From Clostridiales bacterium (GTDB lineage Bacteria > Bacillota > Clostridia > Lachnospirales > Lachnospiraceae): DNA of 64,000 bases. Below the pieces are notes generated by a model that was given only the letters and a program-made list of their open reading frames with translations, searched no databases and had not been told where the DNA came from. Below, one piece after another: positions 27,517 through 37,146 of the stretch; within the stretch, counting starts at the first letter, position 1, and every line of letters begins with the position of its first letter. A program made the position numbers and the translations under genes. Location: the NCBI GenBank assembly GCA_029010495.1, contig JAQXKO010000009.1, positions 1-64,000 of the forward strand, in the 5' to 3' direction.

Positions 27517-28848
27517 TTACTGGGCTGCCTTACCGATTGTAACCGCATTAATATTTAATGCTGTACCCATATCGGCAATTCCAAAGAAATCAGCATATTT
27601 AATAAAATCATCGCCTGCGCCGCAAGCCTTTGCTGCTGCCTCAATGTATTCATATGAATACTGAACGATTGTATATGACTTATTGATAGCTACATCACCG
27701 TCAATAATACCGTCTTCTCCTCTAAGCTTTTCAGCCTTGATAAAGATGTCATCCTTGCCTTCATTGCTTCCTGTATGGTAACCACAGTCAATTATACCGC
27801 CGTACCAGCCTGATTTATCATCATCAACACCGTCTTCTTTCCAGTTCTGGATTCTGACAAATGGGAAAAATGCCCATGCATTATTTGCAAAATCAGCAAG
27901 CTTATCAGGATCAGCCACTTCATAATAAATTGTAAGTACATCACCCTTACCGAAAGGAACCTTAGTTAAATCAACATAATGTAAATCTGTTGTCTCAGGA
28001 TCTGTAAACGAAATAGAGTTTCCGTTATCAGGCCACCAGCCTGTACCTGTCTTAACACCTGTAAATAACAGCTTCTCATCTGTAGGCTGCTTACAAGCAT
28101 TTGACCAATCGTATTCACCTACACCCTTAACTGCAAATTCACAAGCTGTATTAACAGGAATTGCCTTACCGTCCTTATCAAGGAAGATAATGTTATCGAT
28201 AAAAAGGCTTGAAGGAGTTGAAGCAGTATCCTCAACACCTGTAATTGCAAAATAGTTCTTTGCACCCTGAACGAATCTCTGATCGCCGAGTTCAATCTTA
28301 ACAGTCTTAAATGACTTAGATGCTGTAATTAAGTTAAATCTCTGTTCAATCTTTGTGCTTGATTCACCTACGAAAGCAGAAATAAAACCACCGCATGCTG
28401 CGAACTTGCCGTCTTTAGGATCTACACCGATATCAACTGAAATGGCAACACAATCACCTGACTTATCACCAAGTAATCCGTTAACATCAATTGCAAATGC
28501 AGGAACTGCACCATTTGGTCTTGTAAGGTATAAAACCTTAGAACTAAACTTATCTGCAACAGAAATTTCAGTGTCCTTATCTCTTGCCCAGTCAGTGTCG
28601 TTCTTAGTTAAGAAAGTAAATTTTCCATCTTCAAAATCGATGATACTTCCTTTGTCTACAGAACTGTGATCGTCAATTGCACTGGCAAGTTCAGAATTAG
28701 GTGTCTGACCGACACCGGCACCGTTTTCGCCTGCAGGAGTAACCTGAGCATCACCGCCGCTTGGCTTAGTCTCAGTCTTTCCACAGGCAACCATAGAACC
28801 AATCATAGCCAAAGTTAATCCTAAAGCTATTAATTTTTTCTTAAACAT
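27517..28848 (-). CDS. Two-domain surface lipoprotein, likely carbohydrate-binding
   Basis: 443 residues from ATG 28848 (AAAGGAGG five bases upstream; longer in-frame starts fall in the promoter). Lipobox MVAC gives Cys22, followed by a Gly/Pro linker. Residues ~70-235 and ~245-440 look like two beta-sandwich domains: the first ends in SLFIDNIIFLDKDG and the second in GTALNINAVTIG, both reminiscent of carbohydrate-binding modules. No catalytic motif or family name is recognised. It has its own promoter between the permease genes and the solute-binding gene, so it probably captures glycan at the surface for that importer. Confidence 0.6.
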   Translation of the reverse strand: MFKKKLIALGLTLAMIGSMVACGKTETKPSGGDAQVTPAGENGAGVGQTPNSELASAIDDHSSVDKGSIIDFEDGKFTFLTKNDTDWARDKDTEISVADKFSSKVLYLTRPNGAVPAFAIDVNGLLGDKSGDCVAISVDIGVDPKDGKFAACGGFISAFVGESSTKIEQRFNLITASKSFKTVKIELGDQRFVQGAKNYFAITGVEDTASTPSSLFIDNIIFLDKDGKAIPVNTACEFAVKGVGEYDWSNACKQPTDEKLLFTGVKTGTGWWPDNGNSISFTDPETTDLHYVDLTKVPFGKGDVLTIYYEVADPDKLADFANNAWAFFPFVRIQNWKEDGVDDDKSGWYGGIIDCGYHTGSNEGKDDIFIKAEKLRGEDGIIDGDVAINKSYTIVQYSYEYIEAAAKACGAGDDFIKYADFFGIADMGTALNINAVTIGKAAQ

Positions 28849-28917
28849 AGTTTCCTCCTTTGGAGCAATGCTCCTAAAATATTTGTACAAGAAAAAAATC
28901 TTGTTTTTAATAATCAT

Positions 28918-28946
28918 ATTATAAAGTAATTTTACCAATAAATCAA
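28918..28946 (-). promoter_or_regulatory. Sigma-A promoter of the two-domain lipoprotein and solute-binding genes
   Basis: TTGATT, 17 bp, TATAAT on the minus strand. The leader of ~65 nt can form two small hairpins (ACAAGA/TCTTGT and GGAGCA/TGCTCC) before the ribosome binding site. Confidence 0.65.
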
Positions 28947-28961
28947 CAAAATTTAAACTAA

Positions 28962-28982
28962 TTTTGTTAATTTTTAACAAAA
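28962..28982. promoter_or_regulatory. Palindrome upstream of the lipoprotein promoter, candidate operator
   Basis: TTTTGTTAA-TTT-TTAACAAAA, with 9-bp arms, lies 15 bp upstream of the -35 hexamer. Its half-site TTTGTTA is shared with the palindrome at 24396-24424, but the spacing between half-sites differs by 2 bp. Confidence 0.35.
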
Positions 28983-29054
28983 AATATAGTTGTTATATTT
29001 TTAAAATGAAAATTACAATTTTTGTGTAAAACAAATGTAATAAATAGTAAAAAT

Positions 29055-30041
29055 TTAACCAACAATACCGCTTCGCTCAACACCCTCTACGAAGTATTTC
29101 TGAAGAAATACATACATTAATAATACAGGGATAAGATCAAGTACAATACCGGCATTAAAATAAAGCTGCGTTATTGTAGGTGAATTGAGCTGTAAAGCAT
29201 TTGCCACGGAATCATAAAGTGCCGAAATCTTCATTGACATCCATGATTCAATTGAAAAAAGCTTTGTAAAGAAATAGTCATTATACTGCCATACAAGTGA
29301 GAATACGGCAACTGTAATTACAGAAGGCATTGCATTAACAAGCATAATTCTGAAATATGTATAGAACATTCCTGCTCCGTCTACGAATGCAGCCTCCTCA
29401 ATTTCTTTAGGCAATCCTCTGAAGAACTGATTAAATATATAAATATAAATACCTGAATTAAGACCACAACCGAGTATTGTCATGATATACAGAGGCTTCA
29501 TCGTCTTCATAAGATTAAGTCCGTTACCGGATATGAGTGATATGATTCCAAATATATCAAAATCTCTGAAAGTAATGTAAATAGGAAGCATAATGGCATG
29601 TGCAGGAATGACAATCATTACGACTACACAGGCAAATAATAATTTCTTAAAAGGGAAATTAAATCTTGCAAAGCCATATCCGACCATTGAACATATAAGA
29701 ACCTGAATTCCCATTAACAATACATCGCTCAAAACAGTAGTAAAAAGAATCTTCCAATATTTCATAATTGAAATTACTGTAGTATATTTTTCAATTGTAA
29801 AAGCCTTTGGAATGACATATACCATCGGATCCGTTGCATCACTGTCTGAGAAAAATGAATTTGATACAATTTCAATCAGCGGACTGAGAATTACATACGA
29901 TACACCGACCAGTATTGCTAATCTAAAAAGGGATAAAATAATACTTTTTATACTTTTTATAACTCTGAGTTTTTCGCTTGAAGCATTCTGATCTTCTGCT
30001 TTAAGCTTAACAAGTTCAGCGTCTTTTTTAATAAACTTCAT
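29055..30041 (-). CDS. Sugar ABC transporter permease (MalG type)
   Basis: 328 residues with six predicted membrane helices and a ~35-residue cytoplasmic N-terminus. The EAA loop reads EEAAFVDGAGMFYTYFRIML, the contact site for the ATPase. The C-terminus ends QKYFVEGVERSGIVG, typical of MalG homologues. It pairs with the permease starting at 30972, 16 bp upstream. No cognate ATPase gene is present in the window. Confidence 0.92.
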   Translation of the reverse strand: MKFIKKDAELVKLKAEDQNASSEKLRVIKSIKSIILSLFRLAILVGVSYVILSPLIEIVSNSFFSDSDATDPMVYVIPKAFTIEKYTTVISIMKYWKILFTTVLSDVLLMGIQVLICSMVGYGFARFNFPFKKLLFACVVVMIVIPAHAIMLPIYITFRDFDIFGIISLISGNGLNLMKTMKPLYIMTILGCGLNSGIYIYIFNQFFRGLPKEIEEAAFVDGAGMFYTYFRIMLVNAMPSVITVAVFSLVWQYNDYFFTKLFSIESWMSMKISALYDSVANALQLNSPTITQLYFNAGIVLDLIPVLLMYVFLQKYFVEGVERSGIVG

Positions 30042-30057
30042 ATCATTACCCCCTTCC

Positions 30058-30972
30058 CTAGTTATAGTAGAATGTCTTCTTCTGAATTAATGCAACTACA
30101 GTAAACAGAATCACACAAACACAAATCATACTAACAAGAGCCATGGCACTGCCCAGGTCATAGTTGATTCTGTTGAAAATTTCCTTATAGGAATAATCAA
30201 CTATTTCACTGTTTGCAAATCTTGCAACGACTGTATATACAAGACATGTGATAATATGAGGCATTACCATAGGGAATGTAACTTTCCAGAATGTTTCATA
30301 TGCCGTAGCACCCTCTATTCTTGCAACCTCATATAATGAGCTTGGAATTGACTGAAGCGCTGCAATAAAGATTACAATCTGTATACCTGATAAATCAATT
30401 ACGTCTGAAATACGTCCGACAGCTCCTACTACATAATCAATAACTCCTGCCGGCAAACCTATATCCTTAAAAAGGGCAACATAATAGTCAAGATTTACCG
30501 CCGAAGATGATGCTTCCGTAATTGCGGCAGACTGTGAGCTGATACCGCCTACAGCAGCCTGTCTTGCAGATTCAATTGAATCTGCAATAGCTGCACTTCC
30601 CATAATTACAGGAATAAAGAAAATCGCTCTGAATATTGTACGGCCTGTAAACTTCTGATTAAGCAGCATAGCCATCAATAATGAAAAGGTCAATATAAGC
30701 GGAACGTCAATTACAATATCTTTTATTGATAAAATAAGCGTCTGGTTAAACTTGGCATCCTTTGTAAAAATGTAAATCAGATTTTCCAATCCCGTAAACT
30801 TTGTTGTATAACCTGTAGCAGCACTGGTTGATACATCAGATAAGGAAAACTGAATTGTCATAAATAAGCTTTTAATATAAAACATGCAGAAGCCTATGAA
30901 CCAAGGCAGGATAAATAAGTATCCGGTGATGGCTCTTTTTTTTGCTAAAGTTAATCTCTTTTTATTTTTCAT
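30058..30972 (-). CDS. Sugar ABC transporter permease (MalF type)
   Basis: 304 residues with six helices. The EAA loop is YEVARIEGATAYETFWKVTF. Between helices ~3 and 4 it has a ~60-residue outward loop rich in Ala and Ser (ESARQAAVGG to SDVIDLSG), also seen in related Firmicute permeases. It follows the DUF5696 gene by 17 bp and forms a heterodimer with the next gene's product. Confidence 0.92.
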   Translation of the reverse strand: MKNKKRLTLAKKRAITGYLFILPWFIGFCMFYIKSLFMTIQFSLSDVSTSAATGYTTKFTGLENLIYIFTKDAKFNQTLILSIKDIVIDVPLILTFSLLMAMLLNQKFTGRTIFRAIFFIPVIMGSAAIADSIESARQAAVGGISSQSAAITEASSSAVNLDYYVALFKDIGLPAGVIDYVVGAVGRISDVIDLSGIQIVIFIAALQSIPSSLYEVARIEGATAYETFWKVTFPMVMPHIITCLVYTVVARFANSEIVDYSYKEIFNRINYDLGSAMALVSMICVCVILFTVVALIQKKTFYYN

Positions 30973-30989
30973 TTAAAGCCACCTCCTTT

Positions 30990-33900
30990 TTAATTTCCTA
31001 CACTGTATGACTTAGCCTTTAATTCGCTTCCGTTATCAAGCTTAAATGAATCCTCGGAATAATTAACGTAAATCACAACGCCGTTATCATAAGTAATCTT
31101 CTTAACCTTATTATATTTATCCAATATTTCATGTTTTACTATCTTTGCATCAGTAACCTTGGAAAGCACTGAATTTACATCATTATAAATTGTAGTAGCT
31201 TCATCAACCCAATTAACATAATTTGTAGCATAAAGATTATTAAGAGCTGTATGCTTCAATGCGGTTGACGGCTCATATGAAAGAGTAAAGTGTGGTGCGG
31301 CACCGTATTCTATACAATTAAGAATATTATCAATTGTAGAAGTATCGGCACTAAGGTTAATCGGTGAAGATGCATAATTGATGCTTCCGTGAATAACCAT
31401 CTGATAAAAAGGTACTTCACAATCCACATAAATATAATTATTATCACCGAGAGGAACATTAATTATGTCATCAGCATAAGCAAGTGCATATGCATTTGCT
31501 TCATTTAACATAATATTTTTGCCTGATTTTTTTGCAATTTCAAGTCCTGCAGTAACAATTTCCTTGGCCTGCTCTCTGTTGATAATATTTGTCTTCTTCA
31601 TATCAGAATATAAGACATTACCGAGATCTCTGTAAGAGATGCCGGAGTCAAATTTCTTCATTTCTTCAACAGAGCCCTTGATATATTTCATCAGGAATTT
31701 TGGAGAACATACGTCATATAAATTTGCGTGATATCCAAGGGATGCGGAATTTGAATATGTTGAAGGACCGGTCTTACCGTAAGCAGCCACATAGCCTGTA
31801 CCGAACGTTCTTGAAGACTCCTGATTATACTGGAACTCTTCTGCCGCAAATGAAACATTTACGATGGCCATGTCGCCGTAAACCTTTCCGCCTTTTTCAG
31901 TTACATATTTTACAAATTTATTGTACCCTGATTTGCTTCCAAGCTTACGGACAATGCTGATATTATCCGGTGTTTCATGATAATAACCGTCATTCATCCA
32001 ACCCTGATAATTAATTACAAGATTATTGATGTTATTTTTATAAAAGCTGTCTACAATTGATGTTGCCTGCTTAAATGATGTTGCAGGAATAACAGTTTCA
32101 TAATTAAAGCCCAATAATGTTGCATCGCCCTTAACTGAGCCTATAATATCAAGATAGAGACCGATTGACTCTGCCTTAACAGCATTTTGAGCAAGCAGAT
32201 TATTTGAGGCAAGGTAATCTCTGTAATAATTAGCCATACCCGAATAACCCTTATTGTCATCTGATAAGAAACAGTATTTCTGAATGATCTGTGTTTTAAA
32301 TAAATCATCACTCCATACAATAAACTTATCTGCAGCCGACATTGCAACTTCATTTTCAACTCTTAAATAATACTTGCAATATGCCGTATTATAGTTTGTA
32401 AGCGAAGTGCCCGTCTTACATGTCACATCGTTTGCAGTCTGAACATGTACTTCAGCAAGTGACTCACCTCTTGCAATAATGCAAAGCCTGTCTGTTGTAT
32501 CTGTTGATAAACCGAAAACAGGAAGCTTGGAAGTTACAACCTCCTGTATTCTCTGGTCAGTATCAAACATTACATCATCAACGCCATATATTCTTTCGGT
32601 ATAATCCGAATAACTGTCACAGTTTATGGAATTGAGATTAATAAGAGAACCCGAACCATTCGGAACAAGGAAATATCCGTCTGCACCAATCATTTCTTTT
32701 CTTATAACAACCTGGAATGATTTTGTTACGGTATTATCACCTGTTTTAATATCTGCAACAAGCTTATACTTTGTTCCCGGAACAAGCTTAAGTGCAGGTG
32801 ATTCTTCAGAAGAATTCCAGGAAGATACTGTTTCATATCCTTCTCTTAGATCATTATTATCTTCCTTTTCCTCCTCATTTGTTCCTTCATCTTTATTTTC
32901 AGCATCCTCTCCCTCAGCAGGAGCAGCTTCTGTTGCCGGTTTGTTTGAAGGAGCAAGAAGTTCAAAATCAGCAGAATCATACTTGCCGATAATATCATTT
33001 GAAATTGTACAGGTAAAATCTTCTCCCGTGCCGTTAATTACAAGCTTATCATTCTTATACTCAGGTATATTTACAAGTAATTCCGTATTGGAAAGATCAG
33101 TAAAATAACCAATATAATTATCTCCTTCGCTTGCATAATATGTTGCGCCGAAATATGGAAGCAGATCCATGGAAATAATAGAACCGCCGCCATTTTCCTT
33201 AATATGATCAGTAGCAATGCTGACATTTAACTTGTCATTGTCAAGTGTATATTCAAGAGGGATTTCAAAGCTTACCGGAAGTGAATATTCAGCATTGGCA
33301 GCATCCATTTCCCTCTTGAAATCGTCTTCTGTCCAGTCAATCAGGAGAAATGATTCCTGCATTAATTCAAGTCGTCTTTTATTTACACCGTCATTAAGCT
33401 GATAGAAGCCTTTCTTTGTCTTTGACTCAACATATACGTTTTTTATGTTCTTTACATGTTTTGTATTCTGCTCTTCATCTATCTTGGCAAGCTTGTCAAG
33501 TACTGTTTTTAATGTATCTTCAGAAATAAATTTAGGAACAATACCTGTTTCACTTGATAAATCACCGATATTATACAAAACTCTGATACCATTAGGGATT
33601 TTTTCAACGGTATACTGCTTTTCCTTTTCCACAGTACCGTCATTTTCGATGTTAACACAATTTACATATGTGTTCATCTTATTTTTCTTTGTATCACCCT
33701 TTTTATTATAATAATAAATAATAATCTGAGATGACATTTCTTCAAAATATGCAGGACTCATATAATCCTCAGGTCCTAAATTCTGAGGGTTTGAATAAGT
33801 AAACTTACCTGTATTCTTTTCGTATACAGCAACTTCGGTTGTTGTTTCGTTATAATAAAGCTTCAATAAATCATTTTCTTCTGCAAGAACAAAACCCTCA

Positions 33901-34100
33901 GCCAACTCTTCAGGTCTGTTTGCATCCTGCTTTGGCGAGAATTTTGAACCCTCTGCATATTCAATCGGAAGAATATAATTTTTATAATCTTTATTAAATG
34001 TGTAGTTTACAAGATAATATGCCAGGTAGGATAAACCAAGAACCAGAGCAACTACAATGCAGGAAAGTATTACTTTTTTTGCTGTACTTTTCTTTTTCAT
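30990..34100 (-). CDS. DUF5696 membrane-anchored ectoprotein
   Basis: 1036 residues. One N-terminal membrane anchor (~8-31) is followed by a long extracellular chain. Residues ~60-390 are beta-rich. An acidic, probably disordered linker follows (~395-430). The rest contains GYFLVPNGSGSLINLNS and a probable (beta/alpha) barrel with YQGWMNDGYYHETPDN, RDLGNVLYSD and LNEANAYALAYADD. This is the layout of DUF5696 proteins, which accompany sugar ABC genes in Lachnospiraceae and relatives; their biochemical role is not established. The barrel resembles glycosidase folds, so a hydrolytic or glycan-binding role is possible. Confidence 0.75.
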   Translation of the reverse strand: MKKKSTAKKVILSCIVVALVLGLSYLAYYLVNYTFNKDYKNYILPIEYAEGSKFSPKQDANRPEELAEGFVLAEENDLLKLYYNETTTEVAVYEKNTGKFTYSNPQNLGPEDYMSPAYFEEMSSQIIIYYYNKKGDTKKNKMNTYVNCVNIENDGTVEKEKQYTVEKIPNGIRVLYNIGDLSSETGIVPKFISEDTLKTVLDKLAKIDEEQNTKHVKNIKNVYVESKTKKGFYQLNDGVNKRRLELMQESFLLIDWTEDDFKREMDAANAEYSLPVSFEIPLEYTLDNDKLNVSIATDHIKENGGGSIISMDLLPYFGATYYASEGDNYIGYFTDLSNTELLVNIPEYKNDKLVINGTGEDFTCTISNDIIGKYDSADFELLAPSNKPATEAAPAEGEDAENKDEGTNEEEKEDNNDLREGYETVSSWNSSEESPALKLVPGTKYKLVADIKTGDNTVTKSFQVVIRKEMIGADGYFLVPNGSGSLINLNSINCDSYSDYTERIYGVDDVMFDTDQRIQEVVTSKLPVFGLSTDTTDRLCIIARGESLAEVHVQTANDVTCKTGTSLTNYNTAYCKYYLRVENEVAMSAADKFIVWSDDLFKTQIIQKYCFLSDDNKGYSGMANYYRDYLASNNLLAQNAVKAESIGLYLDIIGSVKGDATLLGFNYETVIPATSFKQATSIVDSFYKNNINNLVINYQGWMNDGYYHETPDNISIVRKLGSKSGYNKFVKYVTEKGGKVYGDMAIVNVSFAAEEFQYNQESSRTFGTGYVAAYGKTGPSTYSNSASLGYHANLYDVCSPKFLMKYIKGSVEEMKKFDSGISYRDLGNVLYSDMKKTNIINREQAKEIVTAGLEIAKKSGKNIMLNEANAYALAYADDIINVPLGDNNYIYVDCEVPFYQMVIHGSINYASSPINLSADTSTIDNILNCIEYGAAPHFTLSYEPSTALKHTALNNLYATNYVNWVDEATTIYNDVNSVLSKVTDAKIVKHEILDKYNKVKKITYDNGVVIYVNYSEDSFKLDNGSELKAKSYSVGN

Positions 34101-34109
34101 GTTTTCCTC

Positions 34110-34739
34110 CTACCTAAAGTATAATTCAAGATATATACTCTTAAAGAATGTAATTACCTGTCCGACAAGACTGTAAATCATCATTATAACGAAGATAATG
34201 ACAAGCATTGCAAAGAATGTCAAAAGCACTGTAAGCAATGTCTTACCGAGTGTATAGTTATGGACAGTCATAATTCCGATAAGCATCAGAATTAACGAAA
34301 ACGCCATTGCCAGTGACATAAGGATAAGATAAAATGCCTCTTCATTCTGAGCAACAAAGTGTGAAATAATTGTTGCCGGTATATATATGAGTACACAAGG
34401 CATAAATGAATAGCCCACAACCGTCATTATATCAAACAGTCTGCCCTCACCGTTAAGCAGGCATGTTACCGACCAGTTTGATATACATAAAAGAAGGAAC
34501 AATATCAATACACCCTGAATTTCAAGTAAAGTATTAACATCAAGCGGATTTACTTCACTTACAAGGAAGCTTGCGCAAAGACGGTTTACGGTATATGAAA
34601 TCGCAAACATCAGTACAATCGCCCAGGCAATTGCCACGCTGCCTCTTCCTCTGTGTCTTACTTCATAAAAACCATCAGCAGGATGTGAAATACAGTAAAA
34701 CACATATTTCCATTTTTCTTTAGATAATAAATCTTTCAT
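34110..34739 (-). CDS. YIP1 family membrane protein
   Basis: 209 residues with five or six membrane helices. YIP1 features are the short cytoplasmic N-terminus with HPADGFYEVRHRGRGS, the polar VVGYSFMPCVLIYIP helix start and a HNYTLGKT loop. The molecular role of bacterial YIP1 proteins is unknown. It sits between the NHL/TPR gene and the DUF5696 gene with gaps of about 10 bp, so it is an integral operon member. Confidence 0.75.
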   Translation of the reverse strand: MKDLLSKEKWKYVFYCISHPADGFYEVRHRGRGSVAIAWAIVLMFAISYTVNRLCASFLVSEVNPLDVNTLLEIQGVLILFLLLCISNWSVTCLLNGEGRLFDIMTVVGYSFMPCVLIYIPATIISHFVAQNEEAFYLILMSLAMAFSLILMLIGIMTVHNYTLGKTLLTVLLTFFAMLVIIFVIMMIYSLVGQVITFFKSIYLELYFR

Positions 34740-34750
34740 GTATTTACCTC

Positions 34751-36247
34751 CTAATATTCTGATTTATTTTTACGTTTTTTATAAATTTTAAAGCCAATAA
34801 AGCCAACGATTGCAACAAGAACTACGCCGAAAATAACGTTGAAATTCTGCTTTAAAACATTATTTCTGTATCTCTTATAGGCAATTGAATAATATGACTT
34901 ACTCATACCAAGCTCAAGATAATCCATTGCCTTCTTATAATGTCCGTCGTTAAGATAAGCCTTACCGATACCAATATAAGCCTGCTCAAAGTTTTCGTTT
35001 AATCTTAAAACCTGATTCCATTTGTCAACTGCAAGAGATTCGTCTCCGTCATATCTGCATGCAACGGCTTCATTTATAAGAGTACCGTACTCGGTAGGAC
35101 TGAATACATTTACGGCATTTCTCTTAACATCACAAACAAGTCTGTAGTTGTCAAGAGTTTCAATGGAACTTGCCGACTGGAATGTACCGTCCTGTGAACC
35201 CTGACCGCCATATATATAAAGAAGATTTCCTTCTCTGTCATATGTGAATATACGTCCGCGTAGTGTATCAAGCAGTGAATACATACCCGAACCGCAATAT
35301 ACAACATCCTTAATCCTGCTGGTACCGCAATAGATATTCATTGAATATTGTGTTCCCGCAATATCACCGCCGACATTCTGGTTGGCACCCTTTCTGATTA
35401 CGTCTCCGCCTTTTGAGTTAATTCTCATAACAGCCTGCTGACCGTTATTATCAATATAACTTGCAAAAAGGAATCCGTTATCATCAATATCTATACCCGT
35501 ATATTCTGTAGGGATGAACATTGTTGATTTTGCTCTCTGGGCCTTTGTGGAAATTGTTTTCCAGAATTTCTGCCACAAACTGATTGAAACGGTAATGGTA
35601 CCGAAATATCCGTTAAATACGCCATTCTGTTCAAGCTGAAGGATACCCTGAAACTCATTCAGATTAATAATATAAATTCTGTCAGCAGAATCTACGCATA
35701 TTTTAACAGGCTTAAACGTATAATCATCAGCAAGTATGTCTGAAATAATCATTGAACCGTCGAAATGACTTATGTATTCATATTCACCATTTTCCAATGT
35801 TTTAAATTTAACAAATCGTCCGTTGTCGGTATCGCAGACATATAATTCATTTTTAGGGCTGAGATAAACGCCCTGCGGATTATTAAAGGTATCTGTATTA
35901 CCTGTTTCAGTATTATAAAATTCCTTAATAACGGTGACAAGACTAAAATCATAACCGTTAACAACTACAATCTGATTGTTTGTGTTGTCACAAAGGAAAA
36001 TTCGTTTTGAATCAGGATCAACATATATGTCATATATTGAACCAAGCTCACCGTCAAGTCCGAGTGACTGACCTGAAATGGTGCTGTGCGGAACATAAGC
36101 TGCAGGCGTCATTACATAATCTTCCCAGTAATCATAGTTATATGTTACATAAGGAAGTGTATCTGCAAATGCAACAGATCCAACCATTAATGATACGATT
36201 AGTAAAGTAATGATGAATCTGGATAAGAATTTGTGCTTTAAATTCAT
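34751..36247 (-). CDS. NHL-repeat beta-propeller with TPR and C-terminal membrane anchor
   Basis: 498 residues. A signal peptide (~1-29) precedes a six-bladed NHL-type propeller (~60-390; repeated GSIYDIYVDPDSKRIFL, NPQGVYLSPKNELYVCD and ICVDSADRIYIIN). Two TPR-like repeats follow (~400-460, with FEQAYIGIGKAYLNDGHYKKAMDYLE) and then a transmembrane helix (~468-490) with a basic tail. The propeller and TPRs would face outward. It probably binds a partner or glycan at the transporter. The combination is not one I can assign to a characterised system. Confidence 0.75.
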   Translation of the reverse strand: MNLKHKFLSRFIITLLIVSLMVGSVAFADTLPYVTYNYDYWEDYVMTPAAYVPHSTISGQSLGLDGELGSIYDIYVDPDSKRIFLCDNTNNQIVVVNGYDFSLVTVIKEFYNTETGNTDTFNNPQGVYLSPKNELYVCDTDNGRFVKFKTLENGEYEYISHFDGSMIISDILADDYTFKPVKICVDSADRIYIINLNEFQGILQLEQNGVFNGYFGTITVSISLWQKFWKTISTKAQRAKSTMFIPTEYTGIDIDDNGFLFASYIDNNGQQAVMRINSKGGDVIRKGANQNVGGDIAGTQYSMNIYCGTSRIKDVVYCGSGMYSLLDTLRGRIFTYDREGNLLYIYGGQGSQDGTFQSASSIETLDNYRLVCDVKRNAVNVFSPTEYGTLINEAVACRYDGDESLAVDKWNQVLRLNENFEQAYIGIGKAYLNDGHYKKAMDYLELGMSKSYYSIAYKRYRNNVLKQNFNVIFGVVLVAIVGFIGFKIYKKRKNKSEY

Positions 36248-36257
36248 AATTAACCTC

Positions 36258-37145
36258 CTAATCTTTCATACCTGACGAAGTCATGGTCTCAATAATCTGG
36301 GACTGACAAATCAGGAAAAATGTAATCGGAACAAGTGCAATAAGGAATGCAACAGCCATGGCTACACCCTGTCTTGCCGCACCGCCTCCGGCAATCTGAT
36401 TAAGTGCGAACTGCATCGGCTTTAATTTCTCGCTTCTAAGGTACATACTTCCCGTATTACCCCACATCTGCTGGAACTGTAATACGGCAAGTGTTAACCA
36501 GGCCGGCTTAACGTTTGGCATGAAAATTTTCCAGAATACGGTAAATTCGGATGCACCGTCAAGCTTCGCAGATTCCATAAGTGAATCAGGAATTTCCTCC
36601 ATGAACTGCTTCATAAGGAAAAGACCCATACCATACTGCCATGCAGGAAGAATCATTGCCAGATATGTATTATTAATACCTAAATATGAAATAATCATAT
36701 AGTTCGGAATCATTGTTACATTGTATGAGAACATCATTGAAAGCACAACCATACTGAAAAGAATGTCTTTTCCCGGGAATTTATGCTTTGCAAGCGGATA
36801 AGCCGCAAGTGATGCCACAATAACATGTCCAACAGTACCGAAACCGGTAATAATAATTGTATTAAAAATATATCTTGAGAAAGGAACCCAGGAGTCACTC
36901 ATTACAACGAAGAGATCCTTAAAGTTATTGAAAGTAGGATTTCTTACAAAGATACTTGGTGGATACTGGAATATTTCATCAAGTGGCTTCAGCGCATTAT
37001 TTACAAGAATTACAAGAGGTAATGCCATAAATAAACCACAGATAAACATGAAGAAGAATAAAATTCCGTTACCTGCCGCTGAACGGTTAAGTTGTTTTTC
37101 ACGATGGAAAAACTTTTTCTTTACACGCTCTTTGTTCTTAGCCAT
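36258..37145 (-). CDS. Sugar ABC transporter permease (MalG type), second system
   Basis: 295 residues from ATG 37145 (TAGGTG upstream; GTG 37154 would overlap the previous gene). Six helices; EAA loop MESAKLDGASEFTVFWKIFM; C-terminus ends IIETMTSSGMKD. The Lys/Arg-rich N-terminus is cytoplasmic. It pairs with the permease at 37147-38079 and the giant binding protein at 38090. Confidence 0.92.
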   Translation of the reverse strand: MAKNKERVKKKFFHREKQLNRSAAGNGILFFFMFICGLFMALPLVILVNNALKPLDEIFQYPPSIFVRNPTFNNFKDLFVVMSDSWVPFSRYIFNTIIITGFGTVGHVIVASLAAYPLAKHKFPGKDILFSMVVLSMMFSYNVTMIPNYMIISYLGINNTYLAMILPAWQYGMGLFLMKQFMEEIPDSLMESAKLDGASEFTVFWKIFMPNVKPAWLTLAVLQFQQMWGNTGSMYLRSEKLKPMQFALNQIAGGGAARQGVAMAVAFLIALVPITFFLICQSQIIETMTSSGMKD

Positions 37146-37146
37146 A

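Noticed and set aside
30480-30680. Insertion in the MalF-type permease
   Set aside because: The Ala/Ser-rich outward loop is also known from related Firmicute permeases, so not unusual.
32626-33108. Long plus-strand open frame opposite the DUF5696 gene
   Set aside because: It mirrors codon bias of the real minus-strand gene, has no ribosome binding site and no recognisable domain.
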